Assembly (NCBI GenBank): GCA_963728835.1
Contig: CAVSKZ010000003.1
Location: 270,425 to 334,424, forward strand
From: VRUE01 sp963728835
GTDB lineage: Bacteria > Actinomycetota > Thermoleophilia > Solirubrobacterales > 70-9
Reading direction: 5' to 3'
DNA: 64,000 nt
Numbering within the stretch: position 1 is the stretch's first letter; every line of letters starts with the position of its first letter. This document shows positions 25,228 to 33,432 of the stretch, piece by piece. Below the pieces are notes generated by a model. It was given only the letters and a program-made list of their open reading frames with translations, was not told the origin of the DNA and searched no databases. A program made the translations under genes and the position numbers.

Positions 25228-26543
25228 GCCCAGTCGAGCCGGCGGGCGCTGAAGCCGGTGGCCCTTGCATCGGCGTTGACCAGCACCGCGGTGATGCGAC
25301 CGAATCTCCCCGGTCGCGCCAGGCGCACGGTCATCCGGCCGCCGCGGCGGGCGAAGTCGAGGGTCCTGACGACGTGGCCGAGGCGCTCGCTGCCGGTCCT
25401 GCCCACCAGGGCCAGCCCGGCGGCGATCCCCCGCGGCGCCGCGGCCTCGACGACTAGGGTCCGTCCCGTTCGGGCGTGGACCCGCAGCAGCTGGAAGGTC
25501 GTGTGGTTCAGCTGGCGCCGGCGAACCTGGCCGCCGACCGGCAGGCTTCCCTGCCTGGAGACGTCGGGGTACGAGTGGCCCTCGGAGAAGATCCGGTCCG
25601 TGCGCCACTCGGGCAGGTCGGCGGCGAAGCGGGCGAAGTCCCGGCTGAAGTCCGACCCCCCGGCGGCCTCGATCGCCGAGCCGTAGGCAGCGACCGAGAA
25701 CCCTCCCGGCTTCGTATGCACCGCGCGCGACCAGGCGTCGCGCACGACGTCGCGCCCGTAGCGACGCGAGAGCCACTCGTTCCAGACCGCGGAGCCGTAC
25801 TCCTTGATCGAGTTGGCGGTCAGCGGGACGTCATAGCGCTTGGTCCAGCGCCGCACGTAGCGCAGGTAGTCGTCGATCCCGTCGTAGACCAGGTCCTCCA
25901 TCCAGACGGCGGTCGACTCGGCGAACCAGGCGTCCTGATAGGCGTCATAGCCGAACTGGAGGATGTGGGTGTACTCGTGGGCGAAGGTGACCTCGAGGTC
26001 CTGCTGGGGCGAGGTGCCGGGGAACTCGCGCGGGTCGTAGTCGTTGTCGAGCACGAGGTAGCCGTGCATGTGGCGCGGCAGGCGCCCCCTCGCCCCCTGT
26101 CCGCGGTCGGGCGCCGCGTAGCCGAAGAGGGCCCCGCCGATCTGGTCGAGGTAGACGTCGGTCTTGCCCTGCCCGCCGCCCTCGCGCCCGTCGGACTTCG
26201 GCGGTCGCCAGCCGAGCTTCCCGTTCTCGATCTCGTAGACGTGCTCGGCGACCTCCTGGACCTGGACGACGTAGTCGGGGATCCCGTCGCCGTCGCCGTC
26301 GGCCAGCTTCGGCGCGTCGATCCCCTCCGCGACCCAGTGAACGCAGAAGTGGCGGGTGCAGGCGGGCGAGCGCGCCGCCTCGGGGACCGTGTAGGCGTTG
26401 CGGTTGGGGTTGGGGTGATCGGTCGGGCGCGCCGCCGGCGCGCGGAACACCCCCTGGTCGGACGCCGTGACCGCTGAGGGAAGGGCAAGCAGCAGAGCCG
26501 CGGAGGCCAGCGATACCCCTATCGGCCACCGGCGAGCCCGCAC
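25176..26543 (-). CDS. Secreted zinc metalloprotease-like protein
   Basis: About 455 residues from GTG 26543. A signal peptide is clear (RARRWPIGVSLASAALL, cleavage probably after TAS near 28). The mature part has an Asp/Gly calcium-loop-like DGDGDGIPDYV (82-92), then HEYTH at 189-193, with Glu209 in AESTAVWMED as a likely third ligand, the layout of gluzincin-type peptidases. The C-terminal 120 residues look like a beta-rich domain. I do not know the substrate. The upstream extension of the same frame is antisense to nadE and is rejected. A TTG at 26552 is an alternative start. Confidence 0.8.
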   Translation of the reverse strand: MRARRWPIGVSLASAALLLALPSAVTASDQGVFRAPAARPTDHPNPNRNAYTVPEAARSPACTRHFCVHWVAEGIDAPKLADGDGDGIPDYVVQVQEVAEHVYEIENGKLGWRPPKSDGREGGGQGKTDVYLDQIGGALFGYAAPDRGQGARGRLPRHMHGYLVLDNDYDPREFPGTSPQQDLEVTFAHEYTHILQFGYDAYQDAWFAESTAVWMEDLVYDGIDDYLRYVRRWTKRYDVPLTANSIKEYGSAVWNEWLSRRYGRDVVRDAWSRAVHTKPGGFSVAAYGSAIEAAGGSDFSRDFARFAADLPEWRTDRIFSEGHSYPDVSRQGSLPVGGQVRRRQLNHTTFQLLRVHARTGRTLVVEAAAPRGIAAGLALVGRTGSERLGHVVRTLDFARRGGRMTVRLARPGRFGRITAVLVNADARATGFSARRLDWAYLTDSAPFRVSARLAR

Positions 26544-26627
26544 GCGGGGCAATCTACAGGCCGGCCATGCGCGCCCAGCCGGCCGCGGCGGCGATACTTC
26601 AGGCGTGAGCGTCCCGAGGAAGCCCGC

Positions 26628-28301
26628 TTGCGAGTAGCCCTGGCCCAGATCGACCCCACGGTCGGCGACGTCGACGGCAACTCCGCCAAGATCGCGGAGT
26701 GGATCGGCCACGCCCGCGCCGAGGCGGCGGAGCTGGTCGTCTTCCCCGAGCTCTGCGTGCCCGGCTACCCGGCCGAGGACCTCTACCTGAAGCGGCACTT
26801 CGTCGAGGCGAACCGGCGCGCGGTCGAGGAGCTCGCCGGCGAGACCGCCGGCCTGGTCGCACTGGTGGGCTTCGCGGAGCCGGTCACGGGCGGCGGCGGC
26901 GAGGGCCGCCACGCCCACAACTCGCTCGCCGTGCTCGCCGACGGCGAGCTGCGCACCGTCTATCGCAAGAACCGCCTGCCCAACTACTCCGTCTTCGACG
27001 AGCAGCGCTACTTCGTCCCCGGCACCGGGCCCGAGACGATCGAGGTCGGCGGGCAGCGGGTCGGCCTCACCGTCTGCGAGGACGTCTGGATGCCGGGACC
27101 GCCCGCCTCGACCGAGGCGGAAGCGGGCGCGAGCCTGATCGCCAACCCGTCGGGCTCGCCCTACCACCGCGGCAAGGGCCGCGAGCGCGAAGCCATGTTC
27201 GCCGAGCGCGCCCGTGCCTACGGCACCCACTTCGCCTTCTGCAACCTCGTCGGCGGCCAGGACGAGCTGGTCTTCGACGGGCACAGCCTCCTCGTCGATC
27301 CCAGCGGGGAGGTGATCGCCCGCGCGGCCCAGTTCGAGGAGGAGCTGCTGGTCTGCGAGGTCCCCTCCCCCGGCCCGGGTCGTCTCGCCGAGCCGCTCCC
27401 CGACCTCGCCGAGGTCTACGCCGCTCTCGTGCTCGGCCTGCGGGACTACGTGCTCAAGAACGGCTTCCGCCATGTCGGAGTCGCGCTCTCCGGCGGCATC
27501 GACTCGGCCCTCGTCGCGCTGCTGGCCGTCGACGCCCTCGGGCCCGACCGGGTCAGCTGCGTCGTGATGCCCTCGCCCCATTCGAGCCCTGAAACACAGG
27601 CCGACGCGCGGACTATCGCCGCCAGCCTCGGCGCCGAGCTGATCGAGATCCCGATCGCCCCCGCGATGGCCGAGTACGAAAGCTCGCTCTCGGGCGCGTT
27701 CGGGAAGGGCAACGGCGGCGAAGCGGCCGACGAGGGGTTGCCGCGCGACCCGAGCCGGCCGTCCGAGCCCGACCTCGCAGCCGAGAACATTCAGGCGCGG
27801 ATCCGCGGCAACATGATGATGGCGCTCTCCAACAAGCACGGCTGGCTGGTGCTGACGACCGGCAACAAGAGCGAGATGTCGGTCGGCTACGCGACGCTCT
27901 ACGGCGACATGGCGGGCGGCTTCGCCGCGATCAAGGACGTGCCGAAGACGCTGGTCTACGAGCTGACCCGCCACCGCAACGAGAGGGCGGGCCGCGATCT
28001 GGTGCCGGCGTCGGTGCTGGAGCGGGCCCCTTCGGCGGAGCTGCGCCCCGACCAGCTCGACAGCGACTCGCTGCCTCCCTACGACATGCTCGACCGCATC
28101 CTCGAGTCCTACGTCGAGCGCGACGAGGGGCGCGAGGAGATGATCGCCGCCGGCCTGCCGGCCGGGGTCGTCGACGACGTCATCCGCATGGTCGACCGCT
28201 CCGAGTACAAGCGGCGCCAGGCCGCACCGGGCATCCGGATCACGCCGAAGGCGTTCGGCCGCGACCGCAGGCTGCCGATCACCAACAGCTTCGGCGGCTA
28301 G
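26628..28301 (+). CDS. nadE: Glutamine-dependent NAD+ synthetase
   Basis: Converts nicotinate adenine dinucleotide to NAD+ with ATP and glutamine. 557 residues: an N-terminal nitrilase-type glutaminase domain (Glu in VFPELCVPGY, nucleophile Cys in LTVCEDVW) and a C-terminal synthetase domain with the PP-loop SGGIDSALVALLAVDAL, TTGNKSEMSVGYATLYGD and a final IRITPKAFGRDRRLPI. The start is TTG 26628, matching the family N-terminus RVALAQIDPTVGD. The stop overlaps that of the convergent thioesterase gene. Confidence 0.95.
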   Translation: MRVALAQIDPTVGDVDGNSAKIAEWIGHARAEAAELVVFPELCVPGYPAEDLYLKRHFVEANRRAVEELAGETAGLVALVGFAEPVTGGGGEGRHAHNSLAVLADGELRTVYRKNRLPNYSVFDEQRYFVPGTGPETIEVGGQRVGLTVCEDVWMPGPPASTEAEAGASLIANPSGSPYHRGKGREREAMFAERARAYGTHFAFCNLVGGQDELVFDGHSLLVDPSGEVIARAAQFEEELLVCEVPSPGPGRLAEPLPDLAEVYAALVLGLRDYVLKNGFRHVGVALSGGIDSALVALLAVDALGPDRVSCVVMPSPHSSPETQADARTIAASLGAELIEIPIAPAMAEYESSLSGAFGKGNGGEAADEGLPRDPSRPSEPDLAAENIQARIRGNMMMALSNKHGWLVLTTGNKSEMSVGYATLYGDMAGGFAAIKDVPKTLVYELTRHRNERAGRDLVPASVLERAPSAELRPDQLDSDSLPPYDMLDRILESYVERDEGREEMIAAGLPAGVVDDVIRMVDRSEYKRRQAAPGIRITPKAFGRDRRLPITNSFGG

Positions 28302-28717
28302 TCAGGCCGCTCCCCGACCTGCGGGAGCGGCCTGACAGCGATTGTCATTTGGGCCAGCGCGCAAAGTCTGCCGCTCGCGTCAATGACCTCGGCGTCCCAG
28401 ACCCAGGTCGTGCGGCCGCGGTGGCGGGCCTTCGCCTGGACCTCCGCGTGCCCCTCGGTCACCGGGCGGATGAAGCTGACGCTGATCGACTGGCCCATCG
28501 CCACCATCCCGTCTTCGAACACGGCCAGCGCGGTCGCCCGCGAGCAGACGCTCTCGACCAGGCTCGACATCACGCCGCCGTGCAGGAGGCCGACCGGCTG
28601 GCGCAGCTCGTCGCGCATCTGCACCCGCACGCGAGCGTGCCCGGGATCGTCGTCGAGCCACTCGGTGCCCAGCAGGGCGTCGAAGTGAGAAATCAGTCCG
28701 TGCGGATCCTCGGCCAT
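28298..28717 (-). CDS. PaaI-type hot-dog thioesterase
   Basis: Acyl-CoA thioesterase of the PaaI/YbgC-like hot-dog fold. About 139 residues from ATG 28717 (MAEDPHGLISHFDALLGTEW). The family motif around the active site is VGLLHGGVMSSLVESVCS, followed by SISVSFIRPVTEGHAEVQAK. An upstream start at 28780 would run through a hairpin and is less likely. The phenylacetyl-CoA or other substrate is unknown. It is convergent with nadE. Confidence 0.87.
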   Translation of the reverse strand: MAEDPHGLISHFDALLGTEWLDDDPGHARVRVQMRDELRQPVGLLHGGVMSSLVESVCSRATALAVFEDGMVAMGQSISVSFIRPVTEGHAEVQAKARHRGRTTWVWDAEVIDASGRLCALAQMTIAVRPLPQVGERPD

Positions 28718-28736
28718 CGCGGCCGGCACACTACCC

Positions 28737-28780
28737 GTGTCTGAGCTAACCCACCCATAGAGGGGCTTAACCTCAGACAC
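28737..28780. promoter_or_regulatory. Palindromic hairpin in a divergent intergenic region
   Basis: A 9-bp inverted repeat GTGTCTGAG/CTCAGACAC with an inner CCACCCATAGAGGGG pairing. It lies between the divergent thioesterase and HTH-membrane genes, 20 bases upstream of one start and 37 upstream of the other. Such a place does not suit a terminator for either, so an operator or leader structure is possible. Confidence 0.5.
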
Positions 28781-28817
28781 CCCCCTTTGGGGCGAGGCTC
28801 GCGTAGGCTTCCGGCCC

Positions 28818-29705
28818 GTGGCACTGACCGACGACCAGAAGGCGATGCTCCGGCTGCTCGCGCAGCGCGAAGAGGGCTACGAGGACATGGCCGCGCTGAT
28901 GGGAATCAGCGTCGAGGAACTGCGCGCCCGGGTGAAGGAGGCGCTCTCGGAGGTCGAGGAGCCGGAGGCACCCGCCCCGCCCCCCGCGCCGGCGACCCCG
29001 CCCAGCCCCCCATCCCCCGTCCCGCCTCCCGTCGCCGAGCAACCGCCACCAGCTTCCGAGGCGGTTCCGCCTCCATCTCCCGCACCCCGACCCAGGCAGG
29101 CCGCGCGGCCCTCGCCGCTTGCCCGGCTGCGCGGGTCGAAGGACCGCGGCGCCCTGATCGGCGTCGGCGCGGGCGCCCTCGTCGTCCTCGTCCTGGTCGT
29201 AGTCCTCATCCTCGGCGGCGACGACGGCGGTTCGTCGTCCTCGGCGACGGCGGACGGCGGCGACACCTCCCTCACCGCGGCGGAAGAAAGCAAGCTCACC
29301 CAGGCGGTCCTCGAGCCGACCGACGGCAGCGACGCCAGTGGCCGTGCGCTGTTCGGGCGGTACAAGAAGAGCGTCCTGCTGCAGGTCGAGGCCGAAGGGC
29401 TGGAGCCCTCGCCGCCCGGCGCGACCTACACGATCTGGCTCTACCGCTCGCCGAAACTGGTCCTGCGGATCGGCGCGGTGCCCATCGACGAGCAGGACGA
29501 GGGCAGGCTGGCAGTGCAGCTGCCCGTCCCGACCCAGGTCCTCAGCTACGTCGCCGGCGGGGCCTTCGACCAAGTCGACGTCTCGCTCACCTCGAACGCC
29601 GCCTACAAAGCCGCTCTCGCCAAGGCCAAGACGGAACGCCGGCTGCCGCCCTACACAGGCGAGTCCGTTTTGCGCGGCGAGATCACCGGCCCCGCGATCC
29701 GCTGA
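28818..29705 (+). CDS. Membrane protein with N-terminal helix-turn-helix and extracytoplasmic domain
   Basis: 295 residues. Residues 1-45 resemble sigma region 4-type helix-turn-helix (DDQKAMLRLLAQREEGYEDM, then MGISVEELRARV). A Pro-rich linker spans 47-100 and a basic patch follows. One transmembrane helix spans about 111-133, with an Asp/Gly/Ser-rich exit. The outer 160 residues, including LLQVEAEGLEPSPPGATYTIW, resemble the outer domain of anti-sigma-K-type proteins. The topology would put a DNA-binding-like domain inside and a sensor outside. Function is unknown. Start GTG 28818. Confidence 0.8.
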   Translation: MALTDDQKAMLRLLAQREEGYEDMAALMGISVEELRARVKEALSEVEEPEAPAPPPAPATPPSPPSPVPPPVAEQPPPASEAVPPPSPAPRPRQAARPSPLARLRGSKDRGALIGVGAGALVVLVLVVVLILGGDDGGSSSSATADGGDTSLTAAEESKLTQAVLEPTDGSDASGRALFGRYKKSVLLQVEAEGLEPSPPGATYTIWLYRSPKLVLRIGAVPIDEQDEGRLAVQLPVPTQVLSYVAGGAFDQVDVSLTSNAAYKAALAKAKTERRLPPYTGESVLRGEITGPAIR

Positions 29706-29821
29706 GGGGTGCTTTTGATACTGCGGAATTTCCCCTTTTTTTCCTAAAGATTTGTTGCGTATTGCGTTAGCTTCTGGTAGGTCACACCCCCAGTGAGACC
29801 AGTCAACCTTCCCTTACCCTG

Positions 29822-32800
29822 ATGAAAAGGGCCGGATCGATCCTCCCGGGTCTGCTCTGTGCCCTCCTCCTCAGCGGTCTGCTGGCCGCCTCCGCAGCCG
29901 CCACCTGCGGCCAACAGCCCCCCTACACCCCTCCTGCGGGCTACGGCGGCGGCAACCCCGGCTCCCCCAACCTGATCATCTCCTGCACCGGGGACCCGAT
30001 CAACTGCGCCAGCGGCAACCTGACCGAGGAACAGACCGACATCGCCCCCCTCGGCGGCAGGGGACCGGCCCTGGGCGTGACCCGCGCCTACAACGCCCAG
30101 CTTGCCGCCGAACAGGAATCGGCAGGCCCCTACGGCTTCGGCTGGACCGGCCCCTACAGCGCCCACCTGGTGATCGACGGAGAAGCAGAACCGCCGACCG
30201 CGACGGTGCACCACGACAACGGTTCGGTCACCGTCTTCAACATCGTCGGCGGCGCCTACATCCCCGGCCACTGGGTACAGGCGGAGCTCAAAAAAGAAGG
30301 CTCCGACTACTTCTACACCCTGCCCGACCAGGAAGAGCTCAAGTTCAACAGCTCTGGCCAGCTGACCGAAGTCACCGACCGCCACGGCCTCTCACTCGCC
30401 CTCACCTACAAAGAAGGCAAGCTGGAAAAGGTCGAAGACGAAGCCGAACGAGCCCTCACCTTCGCCTACAAAGAAGGCAAGGTCGAAAGCGTCGAAGACC
30501 CACTCGGGGGCAAAGTCAAATACGGCTACGAATCGGGTGAGCTTACGAAAGTCACCCTGCCCGGGGAAGCGGAACCCAACTGGGAATTCGACTACGACGC
30601 CTCGCACCGGCTGACCGAGCGCACCGACGGGCGCGCCAACACGACCGAAAACGAATACGACGGCTCTGACCGCGTGATCTTGCAGATCGACCCGCGCGGA
30701 GGCGAACGGGAACTGGAATACAAAGTGACCGAAGGCGTAAAGGAAACCCTGATCACCGAGCCCAACGGCTCGGTGACGAAGCAGAAGTTCAACGAACTCG
30801 GGGAGCCGACCGAGATCACCAGGGCCCACGGCACCGAACTGGCGCAGGCGACGAAATACGAATACGACCCCGTCCACCACTACCTGGTCAAAGAAACCGA
30901 TGCAAACAACAACGCCACCACCTTCACCTACGACCTCGAAGACAACAAAGTCTCCGAAAAAGACGCCAACGGCAACGAAGCCAAATGGGAATACAACTCG
31001 ACCCATGACGTGATCAAAGAAACGACGCCGCGCGGCAACACGACGACGATCACCCGCAACGCCGCCGGGGACCCGGAAACGATCAAACGCCCCGCCCCGG
31101 GAGAAAAAACCCAGGAAACGAAATTCAAATGGGCCGCCAACGGCGACCTGGAATCCGAAACCGACCCGCTGGGCAACAAAACGAGCTTCGAATACGACGA
31201 ATACGGCAACCTCGAGTCAGAAGTCAACGCCGAAGGCGACGAGACGACCTTCGAATACGACGAAAACGGCCGCCTGACCTCAGAAGTCAGCCCCAGGGGC
31301 AACGAAGAAGGCGCGACGCCGGCGGAATTCGAGACCGAGACCGAACGCGACGCCCAGGGCCGCCCGGAAGCCGTGATCGACCCCCTGGGGCACGAAACGA
31401 CCTACGAATACGACGACGCCGGCAACCTCGAAGTGCTGACCAACGCCAACAACCACGCGACCACCTACGTCTACGACGAAGCCAACCAGCGCACCGAAGT
31501 CAAAGAGGCCAACGGCAACGTCTCCAAAACCGCCTACGACTCGATGGGCCTGGTCAAAAGCAAGACCGACGGACGCGGCAAAACGACCGAATACAAACGC
31601 AACCTGCTCGGGCAGCTGACCGAAACGATCGACCCGCTGGAACGCAAAACGACCAGGAAATACGACGACGCCGGGCGCCTCGAAGAACTCAAAGACGCCA
31701 AAGGCCGCACGATCACCTACACCTACGACGTCGGCGACAGGCTCGAAAAAATCAACTACTCCGAAGGCGGCACCGCCGACGTCACCTACAAATACGACAA
31801 AGACGGCAACGTCACCGCGATGGAAGACGGCACCGGGACGACCGAAAAGGCCTACGACATCCTCGGCCGCCTGACCGAAGTCGAGAACGGGGCCGAAGAA
31901 GTCGTCAAATACGAATACGACCTCGCCGGCCAGATCACCAAAATCACCTATCCCAACGGCAAAGCGGTCAGCCGCGGCTTCGACAAAGCCGGGCGGCTGG
32001 AAAAAGTCACCGACTGGCTGGGGAAAGAAACCAAATTCGCCTACGACCGCAACTCGATGGTCAAAACGGCGACCTTCCCCTCCGCCTCGGAAAACAAAGA
32101 CGAATACGAATACAACAAAGCCGGCGAGCTGACCAAAACGACGATGAAGAAAGGGGCCGAAACGCTGGCCTCGATCTCCTATGCCCGTGACAACCTGGGC
32201 CTGGTCAAATCGGCGACGCAGACCGGGCTGCCGGGAGCCGAAAAACCAGAATACGAATACGACGAACGCGAGCGGCTGAAAAAAGGTGCGGGCACGTCCT
32301 TCGAATACGACGCCGCCAGCAACCCGACGAAACTGGGCGGAACGACGCTCAAATACGACGCAGCCTCCCAGCTCGAAGAAGCCGGGACGACCGAATACGC
32401 CTTCAACGAAGTCGGCCAACGCACCGAAGCCGACCCGGCCTCGGGCCCCTCGACGACCTACGGCTATGACCAGGCCGGCAACCTGATCTCGGTCGACCGC
32501 TCAGCGGAAGGCGAAATCGCCAAAATCGAAGACGACTACGCCTACGACGGCTCGGGGCTGCGGGCATCGCAGACGATCTCAGGGAGCAAAGCCCAGCTCG
32601 CCTGGGACGTCAGTGGAGAGCTACCGCTGCTGCTCTACGACGGGGCGAGCTACTACCTCCACGGCCCCGACGGGCTGCCCTTCGAGCAGATCGCCTCAGA
32701 AACGGCGACCTACCTGCACCACGACCACCTGGGCTCGACGCGGCTGATCACCAACGCCTCCGGGGAAGCGAAAGGCAAATACACCTACACGCCCTATGGG

Positions 32801-33391
32801 GCGGTCCAGGAATATTCGGGCACGGCCACGACGCAGCTGGGCTTCAACGGGCAGTATCGCAATCAAAGCACGGGGTTGATCTACCTCAGAGCCCGCACCT
32901 ATGACCCGGTAACGGCGCAGTTCCTCTCAGTCGACCCGATCATCGACCAGACCGGGGAAGCCTATGCCTATGCGGGGGACGACCCTGTTAATTACGGGGA
33001 CCCGAGCGGGTTGCAGATTCAATTCCCGCCCGGTAGGACGCCCCCCGGCGCCTACGGGCAACCCTCTCCGATTCGGCCTACTGGCGGAGGGCAACTGCCG
33101 CCACCGCTGTACACCACCCCGTACGGCCCGGTGTATCCCCCGCGGCCTACTGGAGGAGGATCATTGCCGCCACCGCTGTACACCACTCCATATGGTCCCG
33201 TGTATCCGCCGCGGCCTACTGGCGGAGGGCAACTGCCGCCACCGCTGTACACCACCCCGTACGGCCCGGTGTATCCCCCGCGGCCTACTGGAGGAGGATC
33301 ATTGCCGCCACCGCTGTACACCACTCCATATGGTCCCGTGTATCCGTTGCCACCAACCGGTAGACCTCCCTGTGGGCGTTACTACCGATAA
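29822..33391 (+). CDS. RHS/YD-repeat secreted protein with Pro/Tyr-rich tandem-repeat tail
   Basis: 1189 residues. A signal peptide occupies 1-27 (MKRAGSILPGLLCALLLSG). A DUF6531-like region (TGDPINCASGNLTEEQTDIA) follows, then some 800 residues of YD repeats of the type T-x-F-E-Y-D-x-x-G-N-L-x-x. The RHS core end GLIYLRARTYDPVTAQFLSV and GDDPVNYGDPSGL lie near 1020-1063. In toxin-type RHS proteins a variable effector follows. Here there is only a 125-residue tail with four 23-residue repeats (PTGGGQLPPPLYTTPYGPVY). Codons are rich in GAA and AAA, unlike neighbours; one sampled 60-base line is 50% GC. No immunity gene follows. It is probably an exported surface or scaffold protein. Confidence 0.92.
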   Translation: MKRAGSILPGLLCALLLSGLLAASAAATCGQQPPYTPPAGYGGGNPGSPNLIISCTGDPINCASGNLTEEQTDIAPLGGRGPALGVTRAYNAQLAAEQESAGPYGFGWTGPYSAHLVIDGEAEPPTATVHHDNGSVTVFNIVGGAYIPGHWVQAELKKEGSDYFYTLPDQEELKFNSSGQLTEVTDRHGLSLALTYKEGKLEKVEDEAERALTFAYKEGKVESVEDPLGGKVKYGYESGELTKVTLPGEAEPNWEFDYDASHRLTERTDGRANTTENEYDGSDRVILQIDPRGGERELEYKVTEGVKETLITEPNGSVTKQKFNELGEPTEITRAHGTELAQATKYEYDPVHHYLVKETDANNNATTFTYDLEDNKVSEKDANGNEAKWEYNSTHDVIKETTPRGNTTTITRNAAGDPETIKRPAPGEKTQETKFKWAANGDLESETDPLGNKTSFEYDEYGNLESEVNAEGDETTFEYDENGRLTSEVSPRGNEEGATPAEFETETERDAQGRPEAVIDPLGHETTYEYDDAGNLEVLTNANNHATTYVYDEANQRTEVKEANGNVSKTAYDSMGLVKSKTDGRGKTTEYKRNLLGQLTETIDPLERKTTRKYDDAGRLEELKDAKGRTITYTYDVGDRLEKINYSEGGTADVTYKYDKDGNVTAMEDGTGTTEKAYDILGRLTEVENGAEEVVKYEYDLAGQITKITYPNGKAVSRGFDKAGRLEKVTDWLGKETKFAYDRNSMVKTATFPSASENKDEYEYNKAGELTKTTMKKGAETLASISYARDNLGLVKSATQTGLPGAEKPEYEYDERERLKKGAGTSFEYDAASNPTKLGGTTLKYDAASQLEEAGTTEYAFNEVGQRTEADPASGPSTTYGYDQAGNLISVDRSAEGEIAKIEDDYAYDGSGLRASQTISGSKAQLAWDVSGELPLLLYDGASYYLHGPDGLPFEQIASETATYLHHDHLGSTRLITNASGEAKGKYTYTPYGAVQEYSGTATTQLGFNGQYRNQSTGLIYLRARTYDPVTAQFLSVDPIIDQTGEAYAYAGDDPVNYGDPSGLQIQFPPGRTPPGAYGQPSPIRPTGGGQLPPPLYTTPYGPVYPPRPTGGGSLPPPLYTTPYGPVYPPRPTGGGQLPPPLYTTPYGPVYPPRPTGGGSLPPPLYTTPYGPVYPLPPTGRPPCGRYYR
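33074..33349 (+). repeat. Four tandem 69-bp units in an ABAB order inside the RHS gene
   Basis: Units start at 33074, 33143, 33212 and 33281. The first and third are identical, and the second and fourth are nearly identical, while A and B differ mainly at synonymous third positions. The array is therefore a recent 138-bp duplication of an older 69-bp pair. It encodes Pro/Tyr/Gly-rich 23-residue repeats. Confidence 0.95.
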
Positions 33392-33432
33392 CTCCAGCAC
33401 TACGACGCAGCTAGGCAGCACGCAACGCCGCG

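Noticed and set aside
26544..27974. Upstream continuation of the metalloprotease frame antisense to nadE
   Set aside because: The sequence is Arg/Gly/Val-rich without domains and nadE on the other strand is complete. The signal peptide marks the true start near 26543.
33052..33324. Minus-strand repetitive frame in the RHS tail
   Set aside because: It is the complement of the in-frame plus-strand repeat and has no start context or independent support.
33074..33349. Possible CRISPR array
   Set aside because: Units are 69 bp, contiguous and without unique spacers, and they encode in-frame protein repeats. No cas genes are present.
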